Part shown: positions 27,801-45,577 of the stretch, one piece after another | How the letters are laid out: each line of letters begins with the position of its first letter | How positions within the stretch are numbered: position 1 is the stretch's first letter | From: Syngnathus acus | Taxonomy: Eukaryota; Chordata; Actinopteri; Syngnathiformes; Syngnathidae | Assembly: GCF_901709675.1 (NCBI RefSeq) | Contig: NC_051091.1 | Span: forward strand, 2,847,967 to 2,911,966 | Direction of reading: 5' to 3' | Length of the DNA: 64,000 nucleotides | Position numbers and translations under genes: made by a program | The notes under the pieces: generated by a model | The model's input: the letters and a program-made list of their open reading frames with translations, nothing else | Told to the model about the DNA's origin: nothing | Databases searched by the model: none

Positions 27801-29909
27801 TGCTAATTGTGGGTCTCCTTAGGAATATTTCCGGTTCACTATAATAATAGACTTTTGCTATTTGCGGCATCTAGCAGTGGGTGACTCGACCGTATTAGGC
27901 CTCAGTGTGGTCTCGTGGCCCGCGGTGATGATAATGCAAAAATTCAGGTTGAATCTCTCTCAGTGGTCCTGTGGCGAATCGGGCCCGATTTCCTCCAGCG
28001 GCTGCCCGTGCCGCTGCTGCGGCTTTAAATAGCGTGTGGCCAGACCGGCAGCTGGAGGAAGCTTTGTGTTAACGTGTGACGTCAAAGCAAAAGCCGCGCC
28101 GCTGCGTCTGGAGAGATCTCATGCAGGCCTCCCTCATTCTCAGCCACCTGTGGCAGCCTCCCCTCTCACCCCCGAATGCGTTATCTGCCGCCGTCCAGAA
28201 CAGAGAAGGTGACTCTTGCGTGTCGGGGAGGCGCCGTGCATTGTGTGCATGCCGTGGCCTAGATTGCAGAGAAGCTTTCCCCTCCTCAACTGATGCTACT
28301 TTACGGCAATCAAATGCTATTCTTTGTCGCCGCACGCCCTCCCGATCGAATTTCCGTCCGCCCACGCACATCCCAATCTGGAGCCTCTTTGCAAGCACTC
28401 GGAATCGGGGCAGAGGGCATACGCAGATGCTTTGTACATTGACTTATATCAAGGTTTGTGAGGGCTTTGCCTGAAAAAATGAAAAAAAAATATTAGCACT
28501 ACTGCCACCTATGGAGTTGATGAGCAATTACAGCCCCCCCCCCCCAAAAGAAAACAGTTATGTATTTATATTTCATAAAGCAGTGCTAGTATGCGTTGTA
28601 TTTGGGGATGCTGGAATGGATTATCAGCATTTTAATTAATATTGATTAACATTGCTTTGTTATGAGTTAAGGTAGCACTGTATTTGGCCTCAGGATAGGA
28701 AGAAGCAATTTCATGAGGGCCACTACTTCCTTGTTGTTGACATCAAAAACGACCTTGTGTAGCCGTTACAATTGTCATTGCAAAATATTCAAGGACGACG
28801 CAAGTTCATGTGAACTATTTTTAGTCTGCGACTCAGCTTCCGTGCTCAGCGTCGCTCTGCTATAACGATTCCTCTGAAGATGTATAAAGATTGCATGATT
28901 TAACCGTGGTGCAATCAGGCGATGATATTGGTAATGGCCTACTTTGGTTAACATATGAGCTTCTGAACATATGAAATGTGATTGGCCGTGGACCCACTTC
29001 TCCCCTTTTGTGCCCAGTTCGGAGCCACCATTATTGTTACCTTCACTTAGCGCCCGCTTCTATTTCTGACACTGGCAAAATGTCACTCTGTGCCATTTTG
29101 CACCGGTGCCATTTGACAGCTCGCTCATTCGCTCGCTCTGGTGAACGAGCGTTCGCAGACAGTGTCGGGAAAGGCTGAACGCCATTGGCCGCTTTGGCTC
29201 GCCTGCTGTCAAACTGAACACGTGCATGCACGTCCGTTCAAATAAATGTGATTTCTCCGGAGGCAAGCGGTTCTCTGTAAAACATTTGGTTGCTCTTGGA
29301 AATATGATTTGTCTTTGTGCGTACACTATAACGGCTAATCAAGACATTGTTTAACCGAGAAAATGTGATGTGAAGGATACCTTCTAAACTAGAAAAAGGC
29401 AAAGAGGGCTTGCTTCCAGGCCCACCAAACAATTTTCTTCTTCAAAGCGGCATTAGGCGGCTCCATTAAAATCCTGTCAGCCCTTTTTTTCCTTTTATGG
29501 CAGCTTGAAGCTTTCGCGGAAAAGAAGAAATCACTGTCATTCACATGCTAAGTGACCTTAGCAATCCTGTGGATGTTAGTGGAATGAAAAGAAAAAAAAA
29601 AGGATGAGAGCCGCCTTTTGAATATCTTCCTCGGAAAGCCATTATTAGTGCAGAATGCAACTCTCAATGCCAATCGTGTCTGCAAGTTCAACCATGTATA
29701 CACTGGAGAGACTCCCGGATGCCATCCAATAAGCAGATGTTGGATGGGCCGGCGTTGCTCCGATCTCTACGGACTTATCATTCCAGAACATTAATCAATG
29801 AGGCAATTACACATATCTCTTCCACTGTGGGCCCCGTGGACAACAGGTTGTGTGCTGGCAAAGCTCAAGGTGCAAAAAGGTTGGCCCCGCCCCATCCATC
29901 AGCAGATGA

Positions 29910-35360
<5,451 letters not shown>

Positions 35361-36783
35361 TGATTTCCCCAATATAGCCCCCCCTCCCCAGATCTTATTC
35401 TCAAGATGATTGGACAAGCCAAGACAAGCTTGCTGGCCATCTTTTAAATGTCGGGACTATATCTGATGTCAGTTTTACGTGCCCAGATGAGAGCTGAGCT
35501 ACTTACGCGAATACTAGCTTGAGCATATGCCTACCGGACTCAAGTTAGATCCCAGCACTTGTCAAAGTGGTAAGTGGTGGCCAAGGGTCTCCTTCTGATA
35601 CCTGCGTCGGACGCAAAGGAATTAGTGATGCGGTCGCTTGGACAACTGAAGCGTCCCCCGACTTTTCTTTAAATTAGCTCTCTCCTTGAGACGAAGACAA
35701 ATGGCCTCTGGCATGGTGGCTAATTGCCGTCTAAACTGAAACAGAATTATTCATAACCTATTAGTGTGTCAAGTTCAATAGGAAGTAAAAGAGCGGAGGA
35801 GGCAAGCAAGAAACCAGAAAGAGCCAGGCGGAGGGAAAGGAAAAAAGTTTAATTAATAGCAAGCAATACACAGAGAGTATTTTAATTTTTAAGGGGATTC
35901 ATAAATAAGAGTTATCATTATAATGAATGCCCCTGCCAAGACATGCAGTCATCCAATTTGAAAAGGCTCAACCCTGAACTGTTTCCACCTTCTCCTGCCG
36001 CCCTTCATTGCCCGCAAAGTTGGAAAAGACCTTGCTTCGCTTCTCCACTGTTGACTCCACTAACAACTCATTCACATTAAATGAAATCAAATAAGTCACC
36101 TCGCTATCGTGCACAATTGCACCTTCAGCCATAACAATGATTCCCCCAATGCAATAATGTATAGACCTTAAAATGTAAAGTAATTAAGATTATATTGGAT
36201 TTTTTAAAAGCACAGTAATATCCCCAGACAGTTCCAGCGACATAATTATGAACATCATTTTTCCACAATGCGCTGTACGCCCATAAGTACCGCCAGCTAT
36301 TACTCGCTTTTGCGGCGCATGAATATAAATGAAGCGCAGCAAAGCATTTATTTTCAAGTTCCACAAGCGTTCATTCTTACCAAACACAAGCAAGTGGTGA
36401 CCTAGCAAAGCAAGTTCATCTACCTTTATTTTATTATGACAACAATCAAACTTGACAGCATTGATAGCATGATTTTTTTTCTCTCTCCTGATTCCTACGA
36501 TCATATTTCATCAACGCCAACATCCGAACCCTGGCGGGCGCCAAACGAGATCGCTCGGAGAGCAGATTCTTAGTTTGCATGCAAATGAAGTCACTCGGTG
36601 AAATATAGTTCCATCTGTGAGCGCAATGTGAAAAGTATTGGCATATTTTTAAATAGGTGGAAAAGATGAACTGCACTCTGTTTACAAAGTATCAAGTATA
36701 AAGTGGTTCGGTAGTCACTGATAGCTTTTATTTGGTTTTCGCTGAAAACACTGTTTCCTTGTGGGTTAGACGCCAGAATTCTT

Positions 36784-36890
36784 CAAGTCAAGTCAAGTCA
36801 AGTTTATTTGTATAGCCCTAAATCACAAGCAGTCTCAAAGGGCTTCACATAGACAAAAATTGACAATTATTCTCAAAGCATCCTTGTATG
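36784..36890 (+). repeat. dispersed teleost repeat, copy 2
   Basis: Starts with four caagt units (caagtcaagtcaagtcaagt), then ttatttgtatagccctaaat, cagtctcaaagggcttcaca and gacaattattctcaaagcat. It is truncated relative to the other two copies before the cccaggagggcaagg segment. Confidence 0.7.
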
Positions 36891-39800
36891 GCGTAATGAG
36901 AGCCTTGCAGGAGTATTGTGAACTGTGACATACTGAGGTCAGGCTTTCATTCCGATGGTCTCTTCGTACTGATGTGCAAATAGAATCTGTATTCCCGTTA
37001 GTCGAGCTTATCGAGTGGCATTGCAAGATTTGGCCACAGAGAGTCGGTAGCATTATGCACCCAGGTTATCTTGACGCCGGACTAATACATATTGAGAACT
37101 TAAAAATGGGCTTTGAAAAAGAAAGCACTCAAATTTGAATTACCACCATGCATGTACCATTTCACACCAAGTAATCGTGTTGAACTTTTCACTCGACTCA
37201 AGTGTATGTCAATGAACAATGCCACGGTCTTAAGTGTATGTTTGCCTTTCTCAACGTATGTAGCCACGCTTGTCTGTGGCGCCTTTAATTTCGGCGGGAT
37301 TGACGTCTCAAAAGGACATTATGGTGGCATTTCAGTATATTGTGATTCAATTACGTCGGGGTGAGAGTTCTGACCCGTCACCAATCACCTCAAATAGATA
37401 TTTCATCGTGCAGACAGAGACATATCCATCTTTATGAAGCTAAGGTCATAATTTCAGGCTTTGCAGCTGAGAGGAATCAATATGTCTTTTGCCAGTGTTG
37501 AAGATTGGGTCATTATTTGTTATTACCCAAAGTGATTCCTATGCTACATTGCAAAACTGACAAGGAATGGTCATTTGTCTCCCCGTTCTCCAGTTTGACC
37601 TTGAGAACCCCGTTGTCTGCTGACCGCCCTTTTTTTTTTAAACATAATCTTTTCACAACACAGAGAAGATAATACTTTGGTATTTATAAGCAGACGGGGA
37701 GGAGTGCTACGATGTGGAGAGGCTAATTACCTGCTCATCGCATAAAAGTGGGATTTGCTTGAATAATTGATGCCCAACTTTAATCAAGAGCTGTGAATAT
37801 TTCTCCACTTGTCTATAAATCGCCAAGATTAATGGCGTCAGGGTTAGCTCGTATGCAGACGAGGCTGCGTACGGGTCTTGATGGATTGCCAGGGAAAGAA
37901 CGTGAGGAGAACATGTCGGCCGCCGTCGACCCAACGACGGTGGCCTGATTTTTTTCGTTCAGTCGAGCTCCTTGCTCAAGGCTTTCTGATTTGTGTAACT
38001 TTGTCACTTAGTCGGTTTCTTACCTTTTTGTTAATGTCTCAAAGTGTGCCAGCAGGATTCAAGTGCTCTGTTTACTTCGTACGGCTCATGCGGAAGGCAA
38101 CGACGTGACAGTAAGCGTCAAGATGATGCAGCTACAAGCGATGTGCCCTAATTTTATTGTTCGCTTGTCCTCCGGCATCAATTCATCTCCATACGATCAA
38201 CAAGCCCCCCCCCCACTCATTTTTGGGGTGGTGGGTTAAAAGAAGAAACATACGCCAGTGTGTTTCATTACAGCTCTAGACATTCAGTTTAAATGACTGG
38301 GTAAAGTGACAGCGCCAATATAACTGCTGCCTCAGAGCCCCGTGGGGGGCACAAGCAAGAATGAGCAGATGAATTATTAAATGTTTGTCTTTGAGCTAAA
38401 CCCTGGGGTGATGAGTGAAGCAGAAAATAAACAGTTCACAAGCTTCCTGAAGGATTTTCTCATCCGACACTGAAGTCTGGGCTTGCTTGGCTGTGGTTAA
38501 GACTTTGCAGACTTCAACTGATATTTATTATTCAACAAAAACAAGAAGTGAAGGCTTAATCAGCGCAACCTCTTTGTGTCGTTTTGTCAAAACTGACCTC
38601 GAGTCATTTGGAAACGTTTGTCGCCATCAGCGAGGCAACGATGTGTACCGCCGTGGCGACTGCCTTTTTAGTCACTGCTTGTATAGCAAAGAGGAAACAG
38701 GCGGCGGATGCTTACATCATCTGCTCCTCAGTTTCTAATCTGTTGCTTTTTTTGAGGGGGGGGGCTGAGCACAGCACTTGCAGAGAGGTGCATTTTAGAC
38801 AAAATTAGGTCTTGAAAATTCCCATACCAAAATGGGCAAAACCAGAAAAAGTGCTCACTGACACCATTTGATGGGGGTATATATTTTGATACAAATTATG
38901 CTATCAACTTTTGGCATGTCTGAGTGCACGAGGCTTCTTCTAAAGTGGTATTAATTGCATCAAGTCTTGACACGCCAGTGTTGGATGCCGTGTCTTGATT
39001 TTAAACGTTTGAACTGGAAATTGAAATGTTCAGGGCCGTGGAATCTGTCCGACTGAATTTCTGGTTCCAGGACATGACTAACTTCTAATTTGTTGGAATG
39101 TCGGAGCAACTCTCCACATGACTAAAATTATGGCAACAAAATGAATTTGGTGCAGGCTTAAATGGGAAACATTTTAATTGTCGTGACAGCTACAACAAAG
39201 AGTTGAGTGACTAATTTAGTGTGGTGAACGCAGCACACTTTACCTGCCAGTCAAGTGTAAAAAAAAATTATGAAAAGAAATGCTCCCAATGAAAGCATCA
39301 TAACAGATGAAATTGGATCGCATAAAGACCTGATGGCAAAGTAATCGCTGCCCCGGAGGAGAGTCACTTCACATTTTCAGTTCATCAAACATGGCTAATT
39401 TTGCCGTCTTACCGTGTCATCTCTTCCTGACTCTGCTGGCCTCTCATTTGAAACCACAACCTGCTGCTCCTGTCACTCGCTGGCGTTTATCTTGAAGAGT
39501 TTGGAAGAGTGAGTGTGAGCGGTTGCAGCAGACAAACTGCATTGAGCGCTTGTGACATTGAGAGATATTTATTAAACACCTGTAGGGCGGCGCAGCGGCG
39601 GCCGTCTGACGCGTTAATCATCTGGTGCCTTTCCTTGGCCTCAAGAGTGAGACAAATTTCAAAATTCCTGTCCTTAGTGTTTTGCCAAACTACACTGATA
39701 CAATGAAGTCATGCTAACAAGATCGATGCACAAGTGACCGTGAAGTGATACGTCATTCAAATCTTTTAAAACTGCAAACTCTCTTTTAGCATATGAATCC

Positions 39801-41471
39801 TATTGGGACTCTTTTTCTTGGGCACAGTGTATGCTACTTTTCCAGATCCAAAACAGGCCAAAACATTTCAGCTTGCCTGCCGGCGTCTGGTTGTATTTCT
39901 CAGACAGTGACAATTGCTTTGAACACAGTGGCATGGGACAATTGAGATGTCACGATTCCCTCTTCCATATAGAAAGAACTTTTCCTGGCTCTGATACGTC
40001 CGCCAATTGCCTGTCGGACGGTCCCTCATCCTCCCTTTTCACACAGAACAAGTGACATGGAAAAGTCGGGTGGGGGAAAGGAATGACCAAGGTTGCTTTT
40101 CGTGCAAAGTTGTTGGGCCTACTGTGAGCAAATCAGCACAATTTTGGACAAAGAAACAGAGTTAAAAATATAAAAGAATACACCTTCAAAGTGTTCCCAG
40201 AGTCTTTTAGCGCAGCACTTTAGAATAACCTTGTTTCGTCTTTCATGATTCCTTTCATGGCTCCCTCGCTCATCCTGAGACGTGGATGTCTGATATGGAG
40301 CACAACTACTCCCCTGATGTCTCCTTTTTTGTTCTCTGCACACTGTGAAGTGGAAGCTTGGTTTCTCGACCCCCCCCCCCCCCCTTTCGGATGTCTTCAC
40401 TCGCTCCCCCTACCAGGTCCCTCCTCTCCATCAAGGGAGCCCACAGAGGAGAAGCAGATTAAAGTCCCTCGACCATTTACCTCACTATCACCTTCGCTTG
40501 ATACCTCGTCTTTTTGCCGTGCCGAGCGATAGCCGTAAAAATAGTCTGGCTTTCACAAGTTTGACAAAACTTATCAGACGGTCTTATCATATTGCTCTTG
40601 TGACAGGGAATAGCTTCATCATCTTGAAGAGTGGATTTTTTAATATATATTTTTTCTAAATTTAATTAAACTTTCAAGAGACTAACTCAAGGGCATCTGT
40701 GACGTGAAGAATGTCAGCTAAAAAGTGCGGCAAAGGATGAAAGAAGGCCCGTGCAACTCGCCCAGGCTTTAATAGCATTTCCACGGGATGATTTGATATA
40801 TTTTTATCTGTTCCCGCTGTCAGTTGGAACTTTTTTTTTTTTAATTATAACAAAATATGATATGAAATCACCTGTCTGCTGTTTATAGCCAGCTGTGTGA
40901 TGAATTTCCAGCTGCTCACGGTCAATATCTTTTCGCGGTGCTTGCTTATCAGTACTTTTGATTCTCTCTTCCATTGAAGCAGAGAGCTTTTATTAATACA
41001 GCAACACATGAACAAAAATGTGAAACGGTACTATTATATTGGGATATATTGTTCTGGTTGAGGTCAGTCAGTGATTCTTTTCTGTGTACTTCAGGTCAAT
41101 GTGACTTGTTGGACTTGATTATCATCAGTGTTGATGTCTATAGAGAAGTATTTTTTTCCTTGTTATTATTTTCACAAGGATTAGATATAGTCTAGTCATC
41201 TCCCAGATGGGGGCACATAAATGTCACTTTGCTTTAGCCTCCCACCACACTTGAGGTGTGAAAAATGTCAGACATTTCCAAAAGAGTTTATGTCACTGCG
41301 GTCTTAGCTCTTTGAGATTTGACACTAATCTTTGATGCTCAAAAGGATTTGGAGACATTCGGAAAACAAAAACAAAAAACGAATAAATTAATTAAAAAAC
41401 TGCCCTTCAACAAAGAAAAAGAACCTTTTAAAAAAATCCAATCAATTATGACCGCATGTAGATATTTCTCG

Positions 41472-42410
41472 CAGTGGTGGGCCGTCAGGGCCTCCAAGGC
41501 CTTCTCTGCTGGCCTAAAAATATCTGAGTCACAGACTGATGTTATTTATATTTTTGACCATGAATACGTATTAAAGAATTCCAAATGGTCTGTCCGCTTC
41601 CTTTCATTGCTAGGCCCCTGGTTGCGCTGCTTCCAGACGTGCATTTTCATATTTAAGCATTTAACCAATCACATTTCAGCCACTATTTGTTGCCAGGGTC
41701 AAAGAAATCTGCCACAATCAGTTCTGCAGGATTTGTAGCATAAAATAAATGTCGATCAAACTATTGCTTCAACCAATTATATTTGGAGTTGGCGACACCA
41801 AGGCGTACGGAAATGTGAGCGTATTCACACACTTTGATTGGATAGTCAGAGAGTGTACTAGCAATTTGCATCTGTAGCGAACTGCACAAGCAAAGATATT
41901 GTTGGGTTGATTTAATAGCTGTTTTGTCAACCCACAATGGCTGAAGGAGGAGAAGAAATGGATTTGGTTGCAGATTTACTGTCAAAGCCATTTTCAAGAC
42001 GGACATCCCCGTGTCCACTGCTTCTGTTGAACGGACATTCTCAGCCCTAAAGCAAATTAAAACTTATGCCAGAAATACGACAGGGCAGGCTCGACTTTCA
42101 GCAGAAAAGGACTTCTTGATGGAACTGAAAGGCACGGATAATCTGCACGACAGAGTAATTGAAATCTTCTTGAGGAAAGAAAGGAGGATGGATTTTGTGT
42201 ACAAATAATCAGGATTTTTGATGAGTAAAATGTTGCTATATTCCTAAATAATATTGCAATTTTATCAGGTTATTTTTAATGCTTTTTTATGTGTGTTGCA
42301 GCTGTACCTGCAGTAGAAGTTTTATAGCCATAAAATACTTATTGAGGGTTGGATCAATTCAGACGAAGCACTACTTAAGACCTCGGTATGATTTGCATGA
42401 CCCGCTACTG
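41472..42410 (+). mobile_element. hAT transposon, internally deleted, with degenerate ends
   Basis: The left end is cagtggtgggccgt and the right end atgacccgctactg, matching as inverted repeats at 10 of 14 positions. Flanking 8-mers atttctcg (41464-41471) and atttctac (42411-42418) agree at 6 of 8 positions, fitting the 8-bp target duplication of hAT elements. Inside lie a transposase-like start (ATG at 41937) and the C-terminal dimerisation region, but nothing between, so the element is a non-autonomous deletion derivative of about 939 bp. Confidence 0.8.
41937..42208 (+). pseudogene. hAT transposase remnant: N-terminus fused to C-terminal dimerisation domain
   Basis: The ATG at 41937 opens MAEGGEEMDLVADLLSKPFS, which looks like an authentic transposase start. 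It runs into a frameshift at about 41995 and stops at about 42050. In the other frame, from about 41995 to 42208, the protein reads DIPVSTASVERTFSALKQIK and ends RKERRMDFVYK. The STAxxERxFSALKxIKTYxRN signature is the hAT dimerisation region. The DDE catalytic core is absent. A single internal deletion joining the two ends out of frame explains the arrangement. Confidence 0.8.
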
Positions 42411-43375
42411 ATTTCTACACATGAATAGCAATAAAAGGAGACGAACGAATCATTTAAATGGAAAATGGCAATTATTTTTCAGCTTTAATACTGTAAGTCA
42501 AAAGTCAACAAATTGGCATAAAATAGAGAGAAAAAGAGAAAACTTGAATACAATAAAACCTAATCCTCTCATGGGAAAAGTTGTTCACAACTTGTATTCA
42601 CAACTATCGACTTCTTTGCTGAGGCAAATTATACCACATGTAATCTTTTCCCCTCATATTTGCCATATGCCGCCGCAGTGTGACTTTGGCCGCCACCATG
42701 CTGCAACTTAATTGACTGCTGTGTCGACCCGATGAGCCCTCGGAGGGACTGGCGCGGCACGCCGGGGAGTAATGCAGCAAGAGTTCAAAATAGCATCAAA
42801 AAAGGCAAAAGACTTTCCCCAGTAAAAGACTGGAACCACTAATAAATTGTTGACTCATGTTCATCCAGTCTCCCTACGGGAGCTCCTGACGATTCACTAT
42901 TCAGAAAAATAAAATGAATAAATAAATGAATCAAAAAAATATCAATGGTCTACATTTGTCATCTGTGGCAGCAACAGCAAAATAAAATACAAGAAAAATA
43001 ATAACTCAAACATTACAAAATAAATCAACAGTATCACACCATACAATTGAATATCAATGAACTAAACATCTAATTAAATGAAGTAGAAAAATACAGCATC
43101 GTTTATCTTCTGCACAGAGGCAGCCACTGGATTACAATAACATGAACGATACAATAAATATACAATAATAAGTAAATAAATCAACGCTATCCGATATAGC
43201 TCGCTACATAAAAGCTGACACTGACAAAACTCTGTGTAATAAAGTGAAGTTGTAAAAAAAAGCAAAATCAACATCATCAAATAGTGTCTAGAGAAGCATT
43301 CTGTGGGTATGCAAGGGAAACCAATTATATTAAAAGTTAGGCATAATTAATATAATGTGTAATGTGCCAACTCAT

Positions 43376-43540
43376 TGACGGTGTGAATGGGATTGTTTTG
43401 TCTCCTCGTGTTCCCTCCAACTGACTGGCGATCAATCCAGTGTGTACTTTTTTCTTTTCACCCAAAGTTAGTTGGCATAGGCTCCAGCTTCTTATCACAG
43501 CCTTGAACACAATAAAGAGTACATAGAAAATGAATAAATT
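43376..43540 (+). repeat. fragment of a common fish interspersed repeat
   Basis: The run tgacggtgtgaatgggattg, actgactggcgatcaatcca, gttagttggcataggctcca and tagaaaatgaataaa follows the same order as a very frequent teleost repeat (…ggctggcgaccagtccagg…gctgggataggctccagc…gaaaatgaatg). It is diverged and only the 3' part is present. I do not assign a class. Confidence 0.6.
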
Positions 43541-45548
43541 CATTTAATACTAGCGAATAGCAGTGGGCTAAGATATGAATCTTGGGGAACACCATTACAC
43601 GCAATAGTATTCAAAAATAATTCTAGTTTTGTTCTGGCATTGTAACCTTTTGTATAATAAAACCCAGTGGAGTGATTTTTATTTCATGGAAGAATGTGCA
43701 GAGCTAAAGTGTAACGTGGGAGTAGGTGCACCGAAATACAGTTTGCAGCTTCATGTGTGCCAAAGTCAATATGTTTGTCAGATTGCCCCCAACCACGGTA
43801 AGCGTGCCCTGTAAATGATTCCTTATTTTCCATATAATGAACTTTCTTTCCTTCTCTCTGCGCTGGCTGCCCGCCCGCTGCATGTGACATTGCCTCCAAG
43901 CACATTCACACTTTTTCTTAGTATGACTGAATACCTGCGGAATCAAAACGGGCCTGATTTGCAACTAGAGCCGAGGTATTTCAATCGTTTTTCTTTTCCT
44001 TTTTTTTTTTTTTTCTCGTTTGCTTTCATGAATGTGAACACGTCGCATTTGCTAGCTCACTCAAAATGATGCTTCGGCCATTACTTTTCATCACATCATT
44101 TAGCGAGTGCTTTGTCCAAAGCCCTTTCCAATAATACCATTCATCTCTCTCATAATTTCATATTAGGTCGTCTGTGCTGCATATGTTGTGCTTGGAAGTT
44201 TCACAGGTGCCCCCAAAAAGCAGATGGCCACTGCCCACACTGAATCAAATACTTTTTGTAACTGACGCCCATTACGTTTCCAAAAGATTGACATCTTTCA
44301 CCTTTACAGCAATGGATTTGTTTTTGGATATTTTCTTGCAGCGCTCACCTATCGGTTCGAAGCACTACAATCTTCATATTGTACAATATAACATGACTTT
44401 AAACTCTTGGGTGGCTCGAAGCGGCGCCTCCTTTGCGCCGGTAAGAATTGCCAATAATCATTGCAGTGAGAATAAAACCCGGCAATTTCTCAGTGACTCC
44501 AAACTATGCCGCCTATTTGCATTCGCACGTCTGTCAGGGAAATGGAGAAGTGTGCTTTTGCATGGAAATGTGCTCAGACAAATAACCAACGTACAGACTG
44601 CATTCTAACACTCCCGCCTTGTTTTGTTTTTTTCCCCATTGATTAGCACATGTCACTCAGGTCCTTGAAACAAAAAGCCTCACAGCACGGCCGCTTCCAG
44701 ACTCACTGGGAGTCTTAAATGCAATTGCTGCTGCATTATTTTACCATTTAAAACAGCTCATCAAAAAGTCTGAGCTCGAAGTAGTATGAATTCTTTTGCC
44801 AGTGTCGTAAAATCGTCAATGTTGAAAATCGACATTTCTTGGCACTAGCTGTGAACTGACAGAACAACGTAGACTCGCTCATGCTAATGCGGTCCTCGCT
44901 TTTTGACAGATGCTACATTGGATTTTATATACTGTATGTTTTACTTTATTAGCCTATCTCCCTGCAACAAAGAGCCTTAAACATGACATTTACGGGTTCT
45001 CTTCTATTATGCATCATTTTCATTTGTGCCACTAAAACGTTAAGGTCAAGGCTATATAGTAGCAAATAAAGAGGTCACATTTAGCTTAATGCCACTTAAA
45101 TGTTAAGATCAAGGTGATAAGTCATGATACCATCGTTGGGAGAATGGTATAGCCATTAAATCAAAAGACATGATGCTTCTCGTCTTTGTTTGCCATTAGC
45201 TTAAAGGCGTATTCGGTAGCAACCTTTTTCCAAGGTCACTTTAGGTTGTACCTTTTATTTAGTTTGAAAGCATCAGTTCGCTGACACCCATCACCCTTTG
45301 CAAACTCGTTGGGATTTCCAACTATTAGGCAATTAATTCTAGCCTTGAAATTTTCAAAGCAAAGGCCTCACATCTAATTGCGAATGTTTGCCAGCCTGCC
45401 GAGTGTGAAATGGTTCAAGTACAAAATGTGATTTCTGGCCAGAGTAATTCTCTAGGCTGCCTTAGTCAAAGATTCATTTTGTCAGAAGAGAAATTTAAAA
45501 GAAATGGACTAGCTTTAATTCGCTGACAATGGACGCTGCCAAACAGTA

Positions 45549-45577
45549 TGTGTGTGTGTGTGTGTGGGGGGGGGGGG
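45549..45577. repeat. (TG)n microsatellite with G12 tract
   Basis: About eight TG units followed by twelve G. The start of the open frame from 45552 lies in this tract and is an artefact. Confidence 0.95.

Noticed and set aside
28069-28474. Overlapping long frames on both strands as a novel gene
   Set aside because: The frames lie in a GC-rich patch where stops are rare. Neither shows a domain, splice context or codon pattern I recognise.
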